Source: Paraburkholderia panacisoli (lineage in GTDB: Bacteria; Pseudomonadota; Gammaproteobacteria; Burkholderiales; Burkholderiaceae). From it: a DNA stretch of 64,000 nt. Below the pieces are notes generated by a model. The model ran no database searches. It was not told the origin of the DNA and worked only from the letters and a program-made list of their open reading frames with translations. Below, piece after piece: positions 51,775-60,887 of the stretch; positions within the stretch are counted from its first letter, which is position 1; each line of letters opens with the position of its first letter. The translations under genes were made by a program, and so were the position numbers. The stretch lies in NCBI RefSeq assembly GCF_008369935.1, contig NZ_VTUZ01000017.1, positions 124,001 to 188,000 of the forward strand, read 5' to 3'.

Positions 51775-52713
51775 TCACCGCGTCTCGATCAACTGCCGTC
51801 CCAACGCCTTCGCATACTGATCGCACGCACTGCGCGCCACGCGTGATGCCGCCAGCACGCCGACGTCCGCGTCATCGCGGTAGTACATCGCCACGTCGAT
51901 CGGCGGCGGCAACGGACGCACCTGCAATTGCCCCAGTTCGCCACTGCTCAGATAAGGCTCGACGAACAGCGCGGGCACCGCCGCGATCCCGTAGCCATCG
52001 CGCAGCAGTTTCACAATCACCGCCACCGACGGCATGCACGTGACCTGCGTCTGCGCGAGCGGCACACCGGCGCGCTTCGCGAGGCCCTGCACGATCGCCT
52101 CGACCGCGAGTTGCGGTGCGGTGCCACGGCCAAACGTCAGCACCGGCTTGCTCAACACGGTCTGAACGTGTTTTGCGCGGCTGGCCGGAATCAGGTCGCT
52201 GCGCGCGATCCAGCGAACCGGGTAACTCGCCAGCAACGTCGCGACGATCGACGCCTCGTGCTCGCCGGTTTCCTCCACCTGAATCACCAGGTCCAGTTCG
52301 CCCGCGCGCAAACGCGGCCCGAGCACCGCGCTCGAATCGACCGTCAGATCCACGACGATCCGTTTGTACTCGCTATTGAGCATCCGGATGTAGTCCGGCA
52401 GCCAGCTATGCACGACCGTTTCGATCACGCCGAGCCGCAAGCGCGTGGCCACCAGGGTTTCGTCCTGCGCGGCCAGTTGCAGCGAGCGCGTGGCCTGCAC
52501 GACGGAACGCGCATGCGCGAGCAGCCGTTCGCCATTCGCCGTGAGCTGAAAATCCGCTGCGTCGCGCTCGATCAACGCGACGCCCAACTCCGCCTCGAGT
52601 GTCTTGATGCGCAGCGAAATCGCGGCGGGCGTCGCGTGCATCGCGGCGGCCGTCGCGCGAAAACTGCCCAGCCGGGCAAGCGTCAGAAACGTTTCGACGA
52701 AGCGGGTATTCAT
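51775..52713 (-). CDS. LysR-family transcriptional regulator
   Basis: 312 residues: HTH (FVETFLTLARLGSFRATAAAMHATPAAISLRIKTLE) and a LysR substrate-binding domain (LRLGVIETVVHSWLPDYIRMLN onward). ATG 52713 is used; the frame opens further only by a TTG. Such a gene at the end of an mdc cluster resembles MdcR, but here it is divergent from a DUF1445-MFS pair, which is its more likely target; a dyad lies between. It may regulate both. Confidence 0.87.
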   Translation of the reverse strand: MNTRFVETFLTLARLGSFRATAAAMHATPAAISLRIKTLEAELGVALIERDAADFQLTANGERLLAHARSVVQATRSLQLAAQDETLVATRLRLGVIETVVHSWLPDYIRMLNSEYKRIVVDLTVDSSAVLGPRLRAGELDLVIQVEETGEHEASIVATLLASYPVRWIARSDLIPASRAKHVQTVLSKPVLTFGRGTAPQLAVEAIVQGLAKRAGVPLAQTQVTCMPSVAVIVKLLRDGYGIAAVPALFVEPYLSSGELGQLQVRPLPPPIDVAMYYRDDADVGVLAASRVARSACDQYAKALGRQLIETR

Positions 52714-52803
52714 GGGTGATGACTCTCTCGACAACGACGGGATGCGCGCGATTCTTAGCCCAACTCCCAGCCGGACTCTCAGCCGGAAACCGGCCGTGAC
52801 GCC

Positions 52804-52820
52804 GTTAAGTTTAATTTAAC
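52804..52820. promoter_or_regulatory. Candidate LysR operator
   Basis: GTTAA-N7-TTAAC, an AT-rich dyad in the divergent region between the LysR gene and the DUF1445 gene, about 90 bp from the LysR start codon. Position and symmetry suit LysR binding. Confidence 0.45.
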
Positions 52821-52924
52821 GAAACGCAAGAAAAACTCGCTGGATGGATATTTTCGGCGTGACTAATCTGGATTGCATCGCAGGATTTCATCGATCACAC
52901 GATTTACCTGGAGTCGAGCAGTCC

Positions 52925-53704
52925 ATGTCCTACACACCATCCGAATTTCGTCGGCAGATTCGCAGCCGACGCCTGTCCGGCCCCACTGCGGGCTACTGCG
53001 GCGACTACGCGCAAGCCAATCTCGCCATCCTGCCGAAGCAATACGCCGACGACTTTCTGCGTTTCTGCACGCTCAATCCGAAGGCGTGCCCGTTGCTGGG
53101 CATCGGTGAACCGGGCGACTGGCGCGTGCCCGCGCTCGGCGCCGATCTCGACGTCCGCAACGACGTGCCCGCGTTTTACGTGTACCGCCACGGCGAGCGC
53201 GCCGAGGAAGTCCGCAGTCTCGACGAACTGTGGCGCGGCGACCTGGTGGTGTTCGCGATCGGCTGCTCGTTTTCCTTCGAGGAGATGTTGCGGCGTGAAG
53301 GCATCCCGTTGCGCCATCTCGAACAGCAGGTCAACGTGCCGATGTATCGCACGCGTGAGCGCAACGTCGCCGCCGGCGTGTTCGGCGGTAACCGCGTCGT
53401 GTCGATGCGGCCGATGAAAGCCGCCGACGCAATCCGCGCGATCCAGATCACCAGCCGTTTTCCAGCGGTGCATGGCGCGCCGGTTCATCTTGGCGATCCG
53501 TCGCTGATCGGTATTCGCGATCTGGCGCGGCCCGATTTCGGCGACGCGGTCGAAATACGCAGCGACGAGCTGCCGGTGTTCTGGGCCTGTGGCGTCACGC
53601 CGCAAGTGGCGATCGAAAGCGCGCGGCTGCCGTTTGCGATCGCGCACAAGCCCGGACACATGCTCGTCACCGACATTCCCAACACCTCGCTGGCGGTGCT
53701 GTAG
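52925..53704 (+). CDS. DUF1445 / putative hydro-lyase (YcsI family)
   Basis: 259 residues, the family's usual length: RRQIRSGRLSGPTAGYCGDYAQANLAILP (here RSRRLSGPTAGY), DFLRFCTLNPKACPLLGIGEPG, VFAIGCSFSFEEMLRREGIPLRHLEQQVNVPMYRT, and a C-terminal FWACGVTPQVAIESARLPFAIAHKPGHMLVTD. Members include B. subtilis YcsI and the D-glutamate cyclase domain of mammals, so a cyclising or hydro-lyase reaction on an amino acid or dicarboxylate is possible. It precedes an MFS gene on the same strand. Confidence 0.88.
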   Translation: MSYTPSEFRRQIRSRRLSGPTAGYCGDYAQANLAILPKQYADDFLRFCTLNPKACPLLGIGEPGDWRVPALGADLDVRNDVPAFYVYRHGERAEEVRSLDELWRGDLVVFAIGCSFSFEEMLRREGIPLRHLEQQVNVPMYRTRERNVAAGVFGGNRVVSMRPMKAADAIRAIQITSRFPAVHGAPVHLGDPSLIGIRDLARPDFGDAVEIRSDELPVFWACGVTPQVAIESARLPFAIAHKPGHMLVTDIPNTSLAVL

Positions 53705-53776
53705 CCACGGCGCGGCGAGTCCCACCGCAAGGCCGCGCGACGACATGCGGCCCACCACGACGACCGGAGTTCAAGC

Positions 53777-55084
53777 ATGGAAACCGAAGCGCAGTTGACC
53801 GCGGACACCGACGCTTATGGCGCGTCCGGCACACGCAACGAGAGAGGCCCGTTCGCGTGGTATCGGCAGATCTCCGCGAGCGAGAAACGCGCGTTCTGGA
53901 GTTGCAAGATCGGCTACGTGCTCGACGCAATGGACACGCAGTTCCTGAGCTTCGTGATCCCGACGCTGATCGCGACATGGGGCATCACGCGCGGCGACGC
54001 CGGCCTGATCGGCACGGTCACGCTGCTGAGTTCGGCGCTCGGCGGATGGGGGGCCGGCGTGCTGTCGGACCGCATCGGCCGGGTGAAGACCTTGCAGATC
54101 ACGATTCTCTGGTTCGCGGTTTTCACGCTGGCTTGCGCGCTCGCGCAAAACTTCTCGCAGTTGCTGTGGGCGCGCGGGCTGATGGGTCTCGGCTTCGGCG
54201 GCGAGTGGACGGCAGGAGCGGTGCTGATCGGCGAAGTGATCCGCGCGCGTGATCGCGGCAAGGCAGTGGGTTTGGTGCAGGCCGGCTGGGCGATCGGCTG
54301 GGGCGTGTCGACGCTGTTGTTCATGGCCGTGTTCTCGCTGGTGCCGGCCGAGTACGCATGGCGCGTGCTGTTTGCGATCGGCATCGCGCCGGCGCCGTTC
54401 GTGATCTGGATTCGCCGCTTCGTCGAAGAACCGGACGTGCATCGGCAGCAGAAAGAAGCGCAGGCCGCCACGCAAACGCGCACGTCACTGCTCGATATTT
54501 TTCGCGGCGATATTGTCTGGACGACGTTGCGGGCTTCCATCCTCGCGACCGGCGTGCAAGGCGGCTACTACGCGGTGACCACGTGGCTGCCGACGTATCT
54601 GAAAACCGAACGACATCTGAGCGTAATCGGCACCGGCAGCTATCTTGGCGTGGTGATCGCAGGTTCCTACTGCGGTTATCTGACAGGCGCTTATGTCAGC
54701 GACAGGATCGGCCGCAAGCGCGCGTTCATCGCATTCGCGCTGGCGTCGTGCGCGATCGCCTTGATCTACACGCAACTGCCGCTCGACAACCTCTCGATGC
54801 TCGTGCTCGGTTTCCCGCTCGGCTTCTGCGCATCGGGCATTTTCTCGGGTATGGGCGCGTTTCTCACCGAACTGTTTCCGACCCGCATTCGCGGCTCGGG
54901 TCAGGGGTTCTGCTACAACTTTGGCCGGGCGGTCGGTGCAACGTTTCCGTTCCTGATCGGCTACGTATCGCAAACGATGACGCTCGGCCATGCAATCGGC
55001 GTGTTTGCCGCGGCGGCGTATGGCGTGGTGATCCTGGCCGCGCTGACGCTGCCCGAAACCAAAGGACGGCAGCTGAGCGCCTGA
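53777..55084 (+). CDS. MFS transporter (organic-acid type)
   Basis: 435 residues with 12 helices. GVLSDRIGRVKTLQITILWFAVFTLACALAQNF and the GLGFGGEWTAGAVLIGE segment are typical of the MHS/AAHS and sialate-type branch. CGGAG precedes the ATG. It follows the DUF1445 gene by 72 bp, presumably in one operon under the divergent LysR regulator, and probably imports that enzyme's substrate. Confidence 0.85.
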   Translation: METEAQLTADTDAYGASGTRNERGPFAWYRQISASEKRAFWSCKIGYVLDAMDTQFLSFVIPTLIATWGITRGDAGLIGTVTLLSSALGGWGAGVLSDRIGRVKTLQITILWFAVFTLACALAQNFSQLLWARGLMGLGFGGEWTAGAVLIGEVIRARDRGKAVGLVQAGWAIGWGVSTLLFMAVFSLVPAEYAWRVLFAIGIAPAPFVIWIRRFVEEPDVHRQQKEAQAATQTRTSLLDIFRGDIVWTTLRASILATGVQGGYYAVTTWLPTYLKTERHLSVIGTGSYLGVVIAGSYCGYLTGAYVSDRIGRKRAFIAFALASCAIALIYTQLPLDNLSMLVLGFPLGFCASGIFSGMGAFLTELFPTRIRGSGQGFCYNFGRAVGATFPFLIGYVSQTMTLGHAIGVFAAAAYGVVILAALTLPETKGRQLSA

Positions 55085-55125
55085 ACCACGCCGGCGCACG
55101 CAGCAAACGCGACCGCTGTGCACCC

Positions 55126-56232
55126 TCACGCCTGTTCCGGCGCGCGTCCGAGCACCTGCGAATCCGATGCCGCCGCCGACGTCTCACCATGCGCGTGCCC
55201 ATGCCCATGCCCCGGCGTCGTCACCGCAGCGGTGCCGCCGGGCCGGCGCACCGACTTCGCGTGCCGCTCGATCAGCCGTTGCAGCAGACAGAACGCGCAC
55301 AGCAGCGCGCCGATCACGATGCGCGTCCACCACGAACTGAGCGTGCCGTCGAACGTGATCAGCGCCTGGATCGTGCCGAGAATGCCGACGCCGAACAGCG
55401 AGCCGATTACGTAGCCGACGCCGCCCGTCAGCAGCGTGCCGCCGATCACGGTGGCCGCGATCGCATCGAGCTCCATGCCCTGCCCTTGCAGACCGTAGCC
55501 CGACAACACGTAGAACGTGAATACCGCGCCGCCGAGCGCGGAGCAAAAGCCGCTCAGCGCATACACGCCGATCCGCGTGTGCGCGACCGGCAGGCCCATC
55601 AGCAACGCCGAACGCGGATTGCCGCCGACCGCGTACACGTTGCGGCCGAAACGCGTGAAATGCGCGACATAGATCGCGCCCAGCAGCGTCACCAGCGCGA
55701 TCAGCACGTTCGCGGTGACCGAGCCGATGCCGATGTCGAGACGAAACGCCGAGATCTTCTGGAACGTCGGATCGGTGATCGTGATCGACTGCGTCGTGAT
55801 CAGAAAGCACAGGCCGCGCGCGAAGAACATCCCGGCCAGCGTGACGATGAACGCCTGCAGACGGAAGAAGTGAATCAGCGCGCCCTGCACCGCGCCGAAC
55901 ACGGTGCCCATCAGCAGCACGATCGGGATGATCACCCACACCGGCCAATGCCAGTGTTCGGACAGCACCGCCTCGACGATGGTTGTCAGCGCGACAACCG
56001 AACCCACCGACAGATCGATGCCGCCGGACACGATCACGAACGTCATGCCGATCGCGACGATCAGCAGGAACGCGTTGTCGACCAGCAGGTCCAGCAGCAC
56101 CTGCCACGAGAAGAAACCGGTGTACATCACCGAGCCGAAACCGAACAGCGCGAAGAACAACAGGATCGTGACGGCGATCGGCAGCGTGCGCGGATCGAGG
56201 AGATGGGCGAGCGCTTCGAGAAGTCGTCTCAT
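55126..56232 (-). CDS. yjfF: Sugar ABC transporter permease YjfF
   Basis: 368 residues, about 320 of them homologous to ribose/galactofuranose-type permeases: MTFVIVSGGIDLSVGSVVALTTI, LITTQSITITDPTFQKI, ARFGRNVYAVGGN-like FTRFGRNVYAVGGNPRSALLMG, and AIAATVIGGTLLTGGVGYVIGSLFG. The C-terminal 45 residues form an unusual His/Gly/Ala-rich tail (HGHGHAHGE). Its ATG overlaps the stop codon of ytfT. It forms the channel with YtfT. Confidence 0.88.
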   Translation of the reverse strand: MRRLLEALAHLLDPRTLPIAVTILLFFALFGFGSVMYTGFFSWQVLLDLLVDNAFLLIVAIGMTFVIVSGGIDLSVGSVVALTTIVEAVLSEHWHWPVWVIIPIVLLMGTVFGAVQGALIHFFRLQAFIVTLAGMFFARGLCFLITTQSITITDPTFQKISAFRLDIGIGSVTANVLIALVTLLGAIYVAHFTRFGRNVYAVGGNPRSALLMGLPVAHTRIGVYALSGFCSALGGAVFTFYVLSGYGLQGQGMELDAIAATVIGGTLLTGGVGYVIGSLFGVGILGTIQALITFDGTLSSWWTRIVIGALLCAFCLLQRLIERHAKSVRRPGGTAAVTTPGHGHGHAHGETSAAASDSQVLGRAPEQA

Positions 56233-57272
56233 CGTGCCACCCCGCGCTGCCTGAAGATCGACGCGCCGAACGACATCGCGAGTGCGCGCGCCGCCGGCGA
56301 CTGGATCACGCTGACCGCGAGCACCACGGCCGCCTTGACGACCAGCGTCGCTTCAGGCGGCACGCCGATCGAATAGGTGGTGTAGGTCAGCGTCTGGATG
56401 ATCAGCGCGCCCAGCACCGTGCCCGCGAAACTGAAGCGGCCGCCGAGCAGCGACGTGCCGCCGAGCGTCACCGCGAGAATCGCGTCGAGTTCGAGCAGCA
56501 GGCCGGCGTTGTTGCCGTCGGCGCTGCGCACGTTCGAGCTGATCAGGATGCCCGCCATCGACGCGGTCAAGCCCGAGAAGCTGTACACCGCGAACACGAG
56601 CGCCTTGGAGCGCAAGCCGACCAGGCGTGTTGCGACCGGATTGACGCCGATCGCGCGAATGAAGAGTCCGAGCGCCGTGCCTTCGACGAGCGCGGCGGTG
56701 GCGAGCACGGCGATCGTCGCGATCCACACGGAACACGGCACGCCGAGCCAGTAGCCGCCGCCGACGAACAGATAGCCAGGCGCGCCGATCGGAATGATCT
56801 GCCCGGCCGTCAGCAGTTGCGCGATGCCACGGCCCGCGACCATCAGGATCAACGTGGCGATGATCGGCTGCATGCCGACGAAGGACACCAGCAAGCCGTT
56901 CCACATGCCGCTCAGCACGCCGACGATCAACGCCGCCACCAGTGCCTGCGCGACCAGCCCCGCGCTCGGCACCGGCTGCGTCGCGAGGATCGTGGCCGCG
57001 GCGGCGCCCGCGATCGCCACCACCGCGCCGACGGAAATGTCGATGCCGCGCGTCGCGATCACCAGCGTCATGCCGATCGCGACGAGCACCAGCGGCGCGG
57101 CGCGATTGAGCACATCGATCGGCGCGCCGAACAGATGGCCGTCGAGCATGCGCAGCCACAGGAAATGCGGATTCACCCACAGGTTCAGACCGCACAGCAG
57201 CGCGAGCGTGATGCACGGCCAGATCAACGGACGCTCGACGCCGTCGCGCGCGAACCAGTTCGATAGCTTCAT
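56229..57272 (-). CDS. ytfT: Sugar ABC transporter permease YtfT
   Basis: 347 residues of the BPD_transp_2 family: PLVLVAIGMTLVIATRGIDISVGAVVAIAGA, NGLLVSFVGMQPIIATLILMVAGRGIAQLLTAGQII and LDAILAVTLGGTSLLGGRFSFAGTVLGALIIQTL. ATG 57272 overlaps the ytfR stop codon (ATGA). The frame stays open through part of ytfR to 57764, but that stretch is out of phase with the real ytfR protein. Confidence 0.9.
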   Translation of the reverse strand: MKLSNWFARDGVERPLIWPCITLALLCGLNLWVNPHFLWLRMLDGHLFGAPIDVLNRAAPLVLVAIGMTLVIATRGIDISVGAVVAIAGAAAATILATQPVPSAGLVAQALVAALIVGVLSGMWNGLLVSFVGMQPIIATLILMVAGRGIAQLLTAGQIIPIGAPGYLFVGGGYWLGVPCSVWIATIAVLATAALVEGTALGLFIRAIGVNPVATRLVGLRSKALVFAVYSFSGLTASMAGILISSNVRSADGNNAGLLLELDAILAVTLGGTSLLGGRFSFAGTVLGALIIQTLTYTTYSIGVPPEATLVVKAAVVLAVSVIQSPAARALAMSFGASIFRQRGVAR

Positions 57273-58900
57273 TCGCCGCTCCCCGCGATGAGTCGATAGA
57301 TGTTGTCTTCGGTTGACGCCTTGCCGGCGACCTCGGCGATCTTGCGCCGGTCGCGCAGCACCGCGACGCGGTGGCTCACGCGCAGCACTTCGCCGATCTC
57401 CGACGAAATGAACAGGATGCTCAGACCGTTCGCGCAGAGCGCCAGCAGCCGGTCCATAATGTCGAACTTTGCGGCGACGTCGATGCCGCGCGTCGGTTCG
57501 TCGAGGATCAGCAGCTTCGGGTCGGTGGCGAGCCAGCGCGCGAGCAGCGCTTTCTGCTGGTTGCCGCCGGATAGCAGGCCGATCGGCTGCTCGGCGTCCG
57601 AAGCCTTGATGCCGAGCCGCTCGATCCATAGATCGGCCAGTTCGCGCGCGCGCTGCCGGCTGATCTTGCGCCACCAGCCGCGCCGCGCCTGCAGCGCCAG
57701 CAGAATGTTCTCGCGGATCGACAGCTCGGCGACGATGCCCTCTTTCTTGCGATCTTCCGCGCAATAGCCGATGCCGTGGCGCACCGCGTCGCGCGGCGAG
57801 CGCAGCCGCACGGGCCGGCCTTGCACGAGAATCGTGCCGCTGTCCGCGCGGTCCGCGCCGAACAGCAGGCGCGCGGTTTCCGTGCGGCCCGAGCCGAGCA
57901 GGCCGGCGAGGCCGAGAATCTGGCCGTGTTGCACGTCGAGATCGATCGGCTGGAGCGTGCCGCGCCGTCCGACACCGCGAAGTTCGACGAACGGCTGCGC
58001 CGTCTGAACACGCTGCGGATCCTGCGCGCCGTCATCGGACGCGTGCGCCGGATGGGCTTCGTGCGCGGCTTCGCGCAAGCGCGCGCTCATGCGCTCGTGA
58101 CCGACCATCTTCGACACCAGCTGATCGGCGGACAGATCGCGCGCGAGGTATTCGCCTTCGCGCTCGCCGTTGCGCATCACCGTGATGCGGTCGGAAATCG
58201 CGTAGGTCTGTTCGATGAAATGCGTGACGAACAGAATCGCGATACCCGATTGCTTAAGATGCCGAAGTATTTTGAAAAGCTGCGCGACTTCGCTGTCGTC
58301 GAGACTCGAAGTCGGCTCGTCGAGAATCAGCACGCGCGCGTCGACCGATAGCGCTCGCGCGATCGCCACCATCTGCTGCACGGCGATCGGATACGCGTCG
58401 AGCGAACGCGTGACGTCGAGTGTCACGTCGAGGCGCGCCAGCGCGGCCTGCGCGCGCCGTTTGATGTCGGGCCAGTCGATCGCGCCGAAGCGCTTAGGCT
58501 GCCGGCCCGCGAAAATGTTTTCCGCCACCGACAGGTTCGGACACAGGTTGACTTCCTGATACAGCGTGCGAACGCCGGCCGCTTCGGCTTCTTGCGGCGA
58601 CGCAAACGCGACCACTTCACCGCCGAGGCGGATCGTGCCCGCATCGGGCGCGATGACGCCGGTGAGCACGTTGATCAAGGTGGATTTGCCGGCGCCGTTC
58701 TGCCCCATCAGCGTATGAACCTCGCCGGGAAACAGGCGGAAATCGACCCGCTGCAGGGCCTTCACACCGGGGAATGTCTTGCTGACGCCGGCCGTGGCCA
58801 GAATGGGTTCAGGCGCGCTGGCGGCGCCGTCGGCGCCATTGACGATGGCGCCGTTCGCGCCAATAGCCGGCTGGTTCGGTTCGGAAGCGGGATGAGTCAT
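57269..58900 (-). CDS. ytfR: Sugar ABC transporter double ATPase YtfR
   Basis: 543 residues with two ATPase domains, as in RbsA/MglA. Domain 1 (about 30-260): Walker A GQNGAGKST and Walker B VLILDEPTSSLD. Domain 2 (about 300-540): a degenerate Walker A GLLGSGRTET, signature LSGGNQQKALLARWLAT and LLILDEPTRGID. GCGAGG precedes ATG 58900. A Gln/His/Asp-rich linker (about 280-300) is longer than usual. It powers uptake through YtfT-YjfF. Confidence 0.92.
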   Translation of the reverse strand: MTHPASEPNQPAIGANGAIVNGADGAASAPEPILATAGVSKTFPGVKALQRVDFRLFPGEVHTLMGQNGAGKSTLINVLTGVIAPDAGTIRLGGEVVAFASPQEAEAAGVRTLYQEVNLCPNLSVAENIFAGRQPKRFGAIDWPDIKRRAQAALARLDVTLDVTRSLDAYPIAVQQMVAIARALSVDARVLILDEPTSSLDDSEVAQLFKILRHLKQSGIAILFVTHFIEQTYAISDRITVMRNGEREGEYLARDLSADQLVSKMVGHERMSARLREAAHEAHPAHASDDGAQDPQRVQTAQPFVELRGVGRRGTLQPIDLDVQHGQILGLAGLLGSGRTETARLLFGADRADSGTILVQGRPVRLRSPRDAVRHGIGYCAEDRKKEGIVAELSIRENILLALQARRGWWRKISRQRARELADLWIERLGIKASDAEQPIGLLSGGNQQKALLARWLATDPKLLILDEPTRGIDVAAKFDIMDRLLALCANGLSILFISSEIGEVLRVSHRVAVLRDRRKIAEVAGKASTEDNIYRLIAGSGE

Positions 58901-58956
58901 GGACCTCGCTCGATCGGCTATGCGTGGGTTCGGCAGGTTCCAGCGGGATCCTGTTG

Positions 58957-58992
58957 AAAAGAGACCGCCCGCTGCCGAAGCAGCCCGGGCGG
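58957..58992 (-). other. Strong UUCG-capped hairpin between ytfQ and ytfR
   Basis: On the minus strand CCGCCCGGGCTGC-TTCG-GCAGC-GGGCGG forms a stem of 11 pairs with a 2-nt bulge and a C(UUCG)G tetraloop, followed by TCTCTTTT. It lies in the 195-bp gap after the binding-protein gene. It may stop part of the transcripts or protect the ytfQ message, giving binding protein in excess over the membrane complex. Confidence 0.65.
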
Positions 58993-59095
58993 CCAGGCAC
59001 CACTGGAGAAACCTGTTCGATCTATCCGTACTTGTGCATCTCCTCCGCGCCGCCTACCCGGCGGCGCATGTCGTGAGGAAAGCCTGGTCTGCGCT

Positions 59096-60082
59096 TCAGT
59101 ACTTGCGCGTCGGCAGGGTTTGCGCCGCGACGCTCATCGGGAAGACGGTCTCTTCCGTGAGGATGCGTTTGGGCAGCGGCTTACCGGCCACCACGTCCTT
59201 CACCGCCGACATCAATTGCGGCCCCAGCAGCGGACTGCACTCCACGTCGACATTCATCTTGCCCGCGGCCATCGCCTGGAAGCCGCCCTTGGTCGCGTCG
59301 AACGACACGACGACGATGTCCTTGCCCGGATGCATGCCGGCCTCTTCCATCGCCTGGATCGCGCCGAGCGCCATGTCGTCGTTATGCGCATAAACGACGT
59401 TGATCTTGTTGCCGTAGGTCTTGATGAACGCTTCCATCACTTGCTTGCCGCCGGCGAGCGTGAAGTCGCCGCTTTGCGACGCGATGATCTTGAACTTGGG
59501 ATCGCTCTTGATCACTTCGATCAGACCGGAGTGGCGGTCGTTGGCGGGCGCCGAGCCGACCGTGCCCTGCAGTTCAGCGATGTTGATCGGGCCTTTGTCG
59601 TCTTTGTAGTGATCTGCGAGCCAGTGGCCGCCGCGCCGCCCTTCCTCGAGGAAGTCGGAGCCGATCATCGTCACGTAGAGCGAGGTGTCTTTGACATCGA
59701 TGTTGCGGTCGGTGAGGATCACCGGAATCTTCGCGGCTTTGGCTTCGCGAAGCACCGGTTCCCAGCCGGATTCAACGACCGGCGAAAACGCGATCACGTC
59801 AACTTTTTGCGCGATGTACGAACGGATCGCCTTGATCTGGTTTTCCTGCTTCTGCTGGGCGTCGGAGAACTTGAGCTTGATCTTCGCGTCCGCTGCGGCG
59901 GACTTGACCGACTCGGTGTTGGCGGTTCGCCATGCGCTTTCCGCGCCGACCTGCGCGAAACCGAGCGTAATCTGTTTATCCTGCGCGTAAGCGCCCGGCG
60001 TAGCCAGCGTCAGCGCGCCGATGCCTGCGGAAAGTGCGAGCGCGCCCAACGCACGACATGCGGCACGTCGTGTATTCGCCAT
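59096..60082 (-). CDS. ytfQ: Sugar ABC transporter periplasmic binding protein, YtfQ-like
   Basis: 328 residues. Signal peptide to about residue 33 (TPGAYAQ), then a type-I periplasmic-binding fold: ITLGFAQVGAESAWRTANTESVKSAA (the QVGAESxWR motif of YtfQ), DVIAFSPVVESGWEPVLREAKAAKIPVILTDRNID and VYAHNDDMALGAIQAMEEAG. YtfQ of E. coli binds galactofuranose; homologues can bind arabinose-type sugars. AGGAGAC precedes ATG 60082. First gene of ytfQ-ytfR-ytfT-yjfF. A 12-bp palindrome lies about 113 bp upstream. Confidence 0.9.
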   Translation of the reverse strand: MANTRRAACRALGALALSAGIGALTLATPGAYAQDKQITLGFAQVGAESAWRTANTESVKSAAADAKIKLKFSDAQQKQENQIKAIRSYIAQKVDVIAFSPVVESGWEPVLREAKAAKIPVILTDRNIDVKDTSLYVTMIGSDFLEEGRRGGHWLADHYKDDKGPINIAELQGTVGSAPANDRHSGLIEVIKSDPKFKIIASQSGDFTLAGGKQVMEAFIKTYGNKINVVYAHNDDMALGAIQAMEEAGMHPGKDIVVVSFDATKGGFQAMAAGKMNVDVECSPLLGPQLMSAVKDVVAGKPLPKRILTEETVFPMSVAAQTLPTRKY

Positions 60083-60194
60083 GACTGTCTCCTGATCGTT
60101 GTTGTATAGGCGACCCAGCGAACCTGCCCAGCCCCTTCGGCCCTCACGGTGCGTGGATCGTGATGTAGCGTACTGTCTGGAGCGTTAACCGTCC

Positions 60195-60206
60195 AATCAT
60201 ATGATT
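60195..60206. promoter_or_regulatory. 12-bp palindrome upstream of ytfQ, candidate operator
   Basis: AATCATATGATT is perfectly self-complementary and lies in an AT-richer stretch about 113 bp before the ytfQ start codon. A site for a GntR or similar dimeric regulator is likely. No regulator gene is adjacent. Confidence 0.45.
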
Positions 60207-60287
60207 CGCGGGAGCAATATCAATTTTGGTATAGCCGGCGGGATCGGCGCTGGACGCGACGGCAGAGAACGGAAAAAAGCGGAAAAG

Positions 60288-60887
60288 TTAGTGGCCCGCC
60301 GCGCGCGGCGTCACCGAGCGAAACGTCAGATTGACCCGCTCGCCAATCACGCGCGGCTCTTTCGGCACCCGGTGCCGCCACTGTGCCTGGGTGTCGCCCT
60401 TCATCACCAGCAAGCTGCCGCCCTTCAGCAAGAAAGACCGCACGACGCCGGTCTTGTTGTGTCGCAAATCGAACGTGCGCGCGACGCCCAGGCTGACCGA
60501 TGCAATAACCGGCTGCACGCCGAGTTCGGGCTCGCGGTCCGCGTGCCAGCCCATGCTGTCCGCCCCGCTGCGGTAGCGGTTGAGCAGCACGCTGTTAAAG
60601 CGCGCGCCGCAGACGGCCTCCACGGCCGCCTTCAGTTCGGCGACGGCCGGCGTCCACGGTTGCGGCAGGTTGCGAATGCCCGAGTAGACGTACACCGCGT
60701 CCGGCTCGCCCTGCCACGCAGTCAGACGCGGTAGCGCGACGCGACCGGCGGGCGTGCCCATCGTGTCCTGTCGCCAGGCCACTTCGCCGATCAGTTGCGT
60801 CAAAGCGCGCGCTGCGGCGGCGGGGGGCAGCCAGTCGGGATACCAGTCGACGTCAGGCGTCGGCAGGTCATCGAAAAGATCCATCAT
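60288..60887 (-). CDS. alkB: AlkB-type 2OG/Fe(II) DNA dealkylase
   Basis: 199 residues from ATG 60887 (ATG 60884 is equally good). Iron ligands are His115, Asp117 (GWHADREPE) and His172 (WRHRVPK), with Arg184 and Arg190 (RVNLTFR) for 2OG and substrate. NRYRSGADSMGWHAD is the family signature. It reverses alkyl lesions on DNA or RNA bases. Closer in length and sequence to the AlkB/ALKBH2-3-type group than to E. coli AlkB (216). Transcribed alone. Confidence 0.92.
   Translation of the reverse strand: MMDLFDDLPTPDVDWYPDWLPPAAAARALTQLIGEVAWRQDTMGTPAGRVALPRLTAWQGEPDAVYVYSGIRNLPQPWTPAVAELKAAVEAVCGARFNSVLLNRYRSGADSMGWHADREPELGVQPVIASVSLGVARTFDLRHNKTGVVRSFLLKGGSLLVMKGDTQAQWRHRVPKEPRVIGERVNLTFRSVTPRAAGH

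Noticed and set aside
56229..57764. A possible ATPase-permease fusion
   Set aside because: The upstream 164 codons are a wrong-frame reading of ytfR; the permease starts at the ATG that overlaps the ytfR stop codon.
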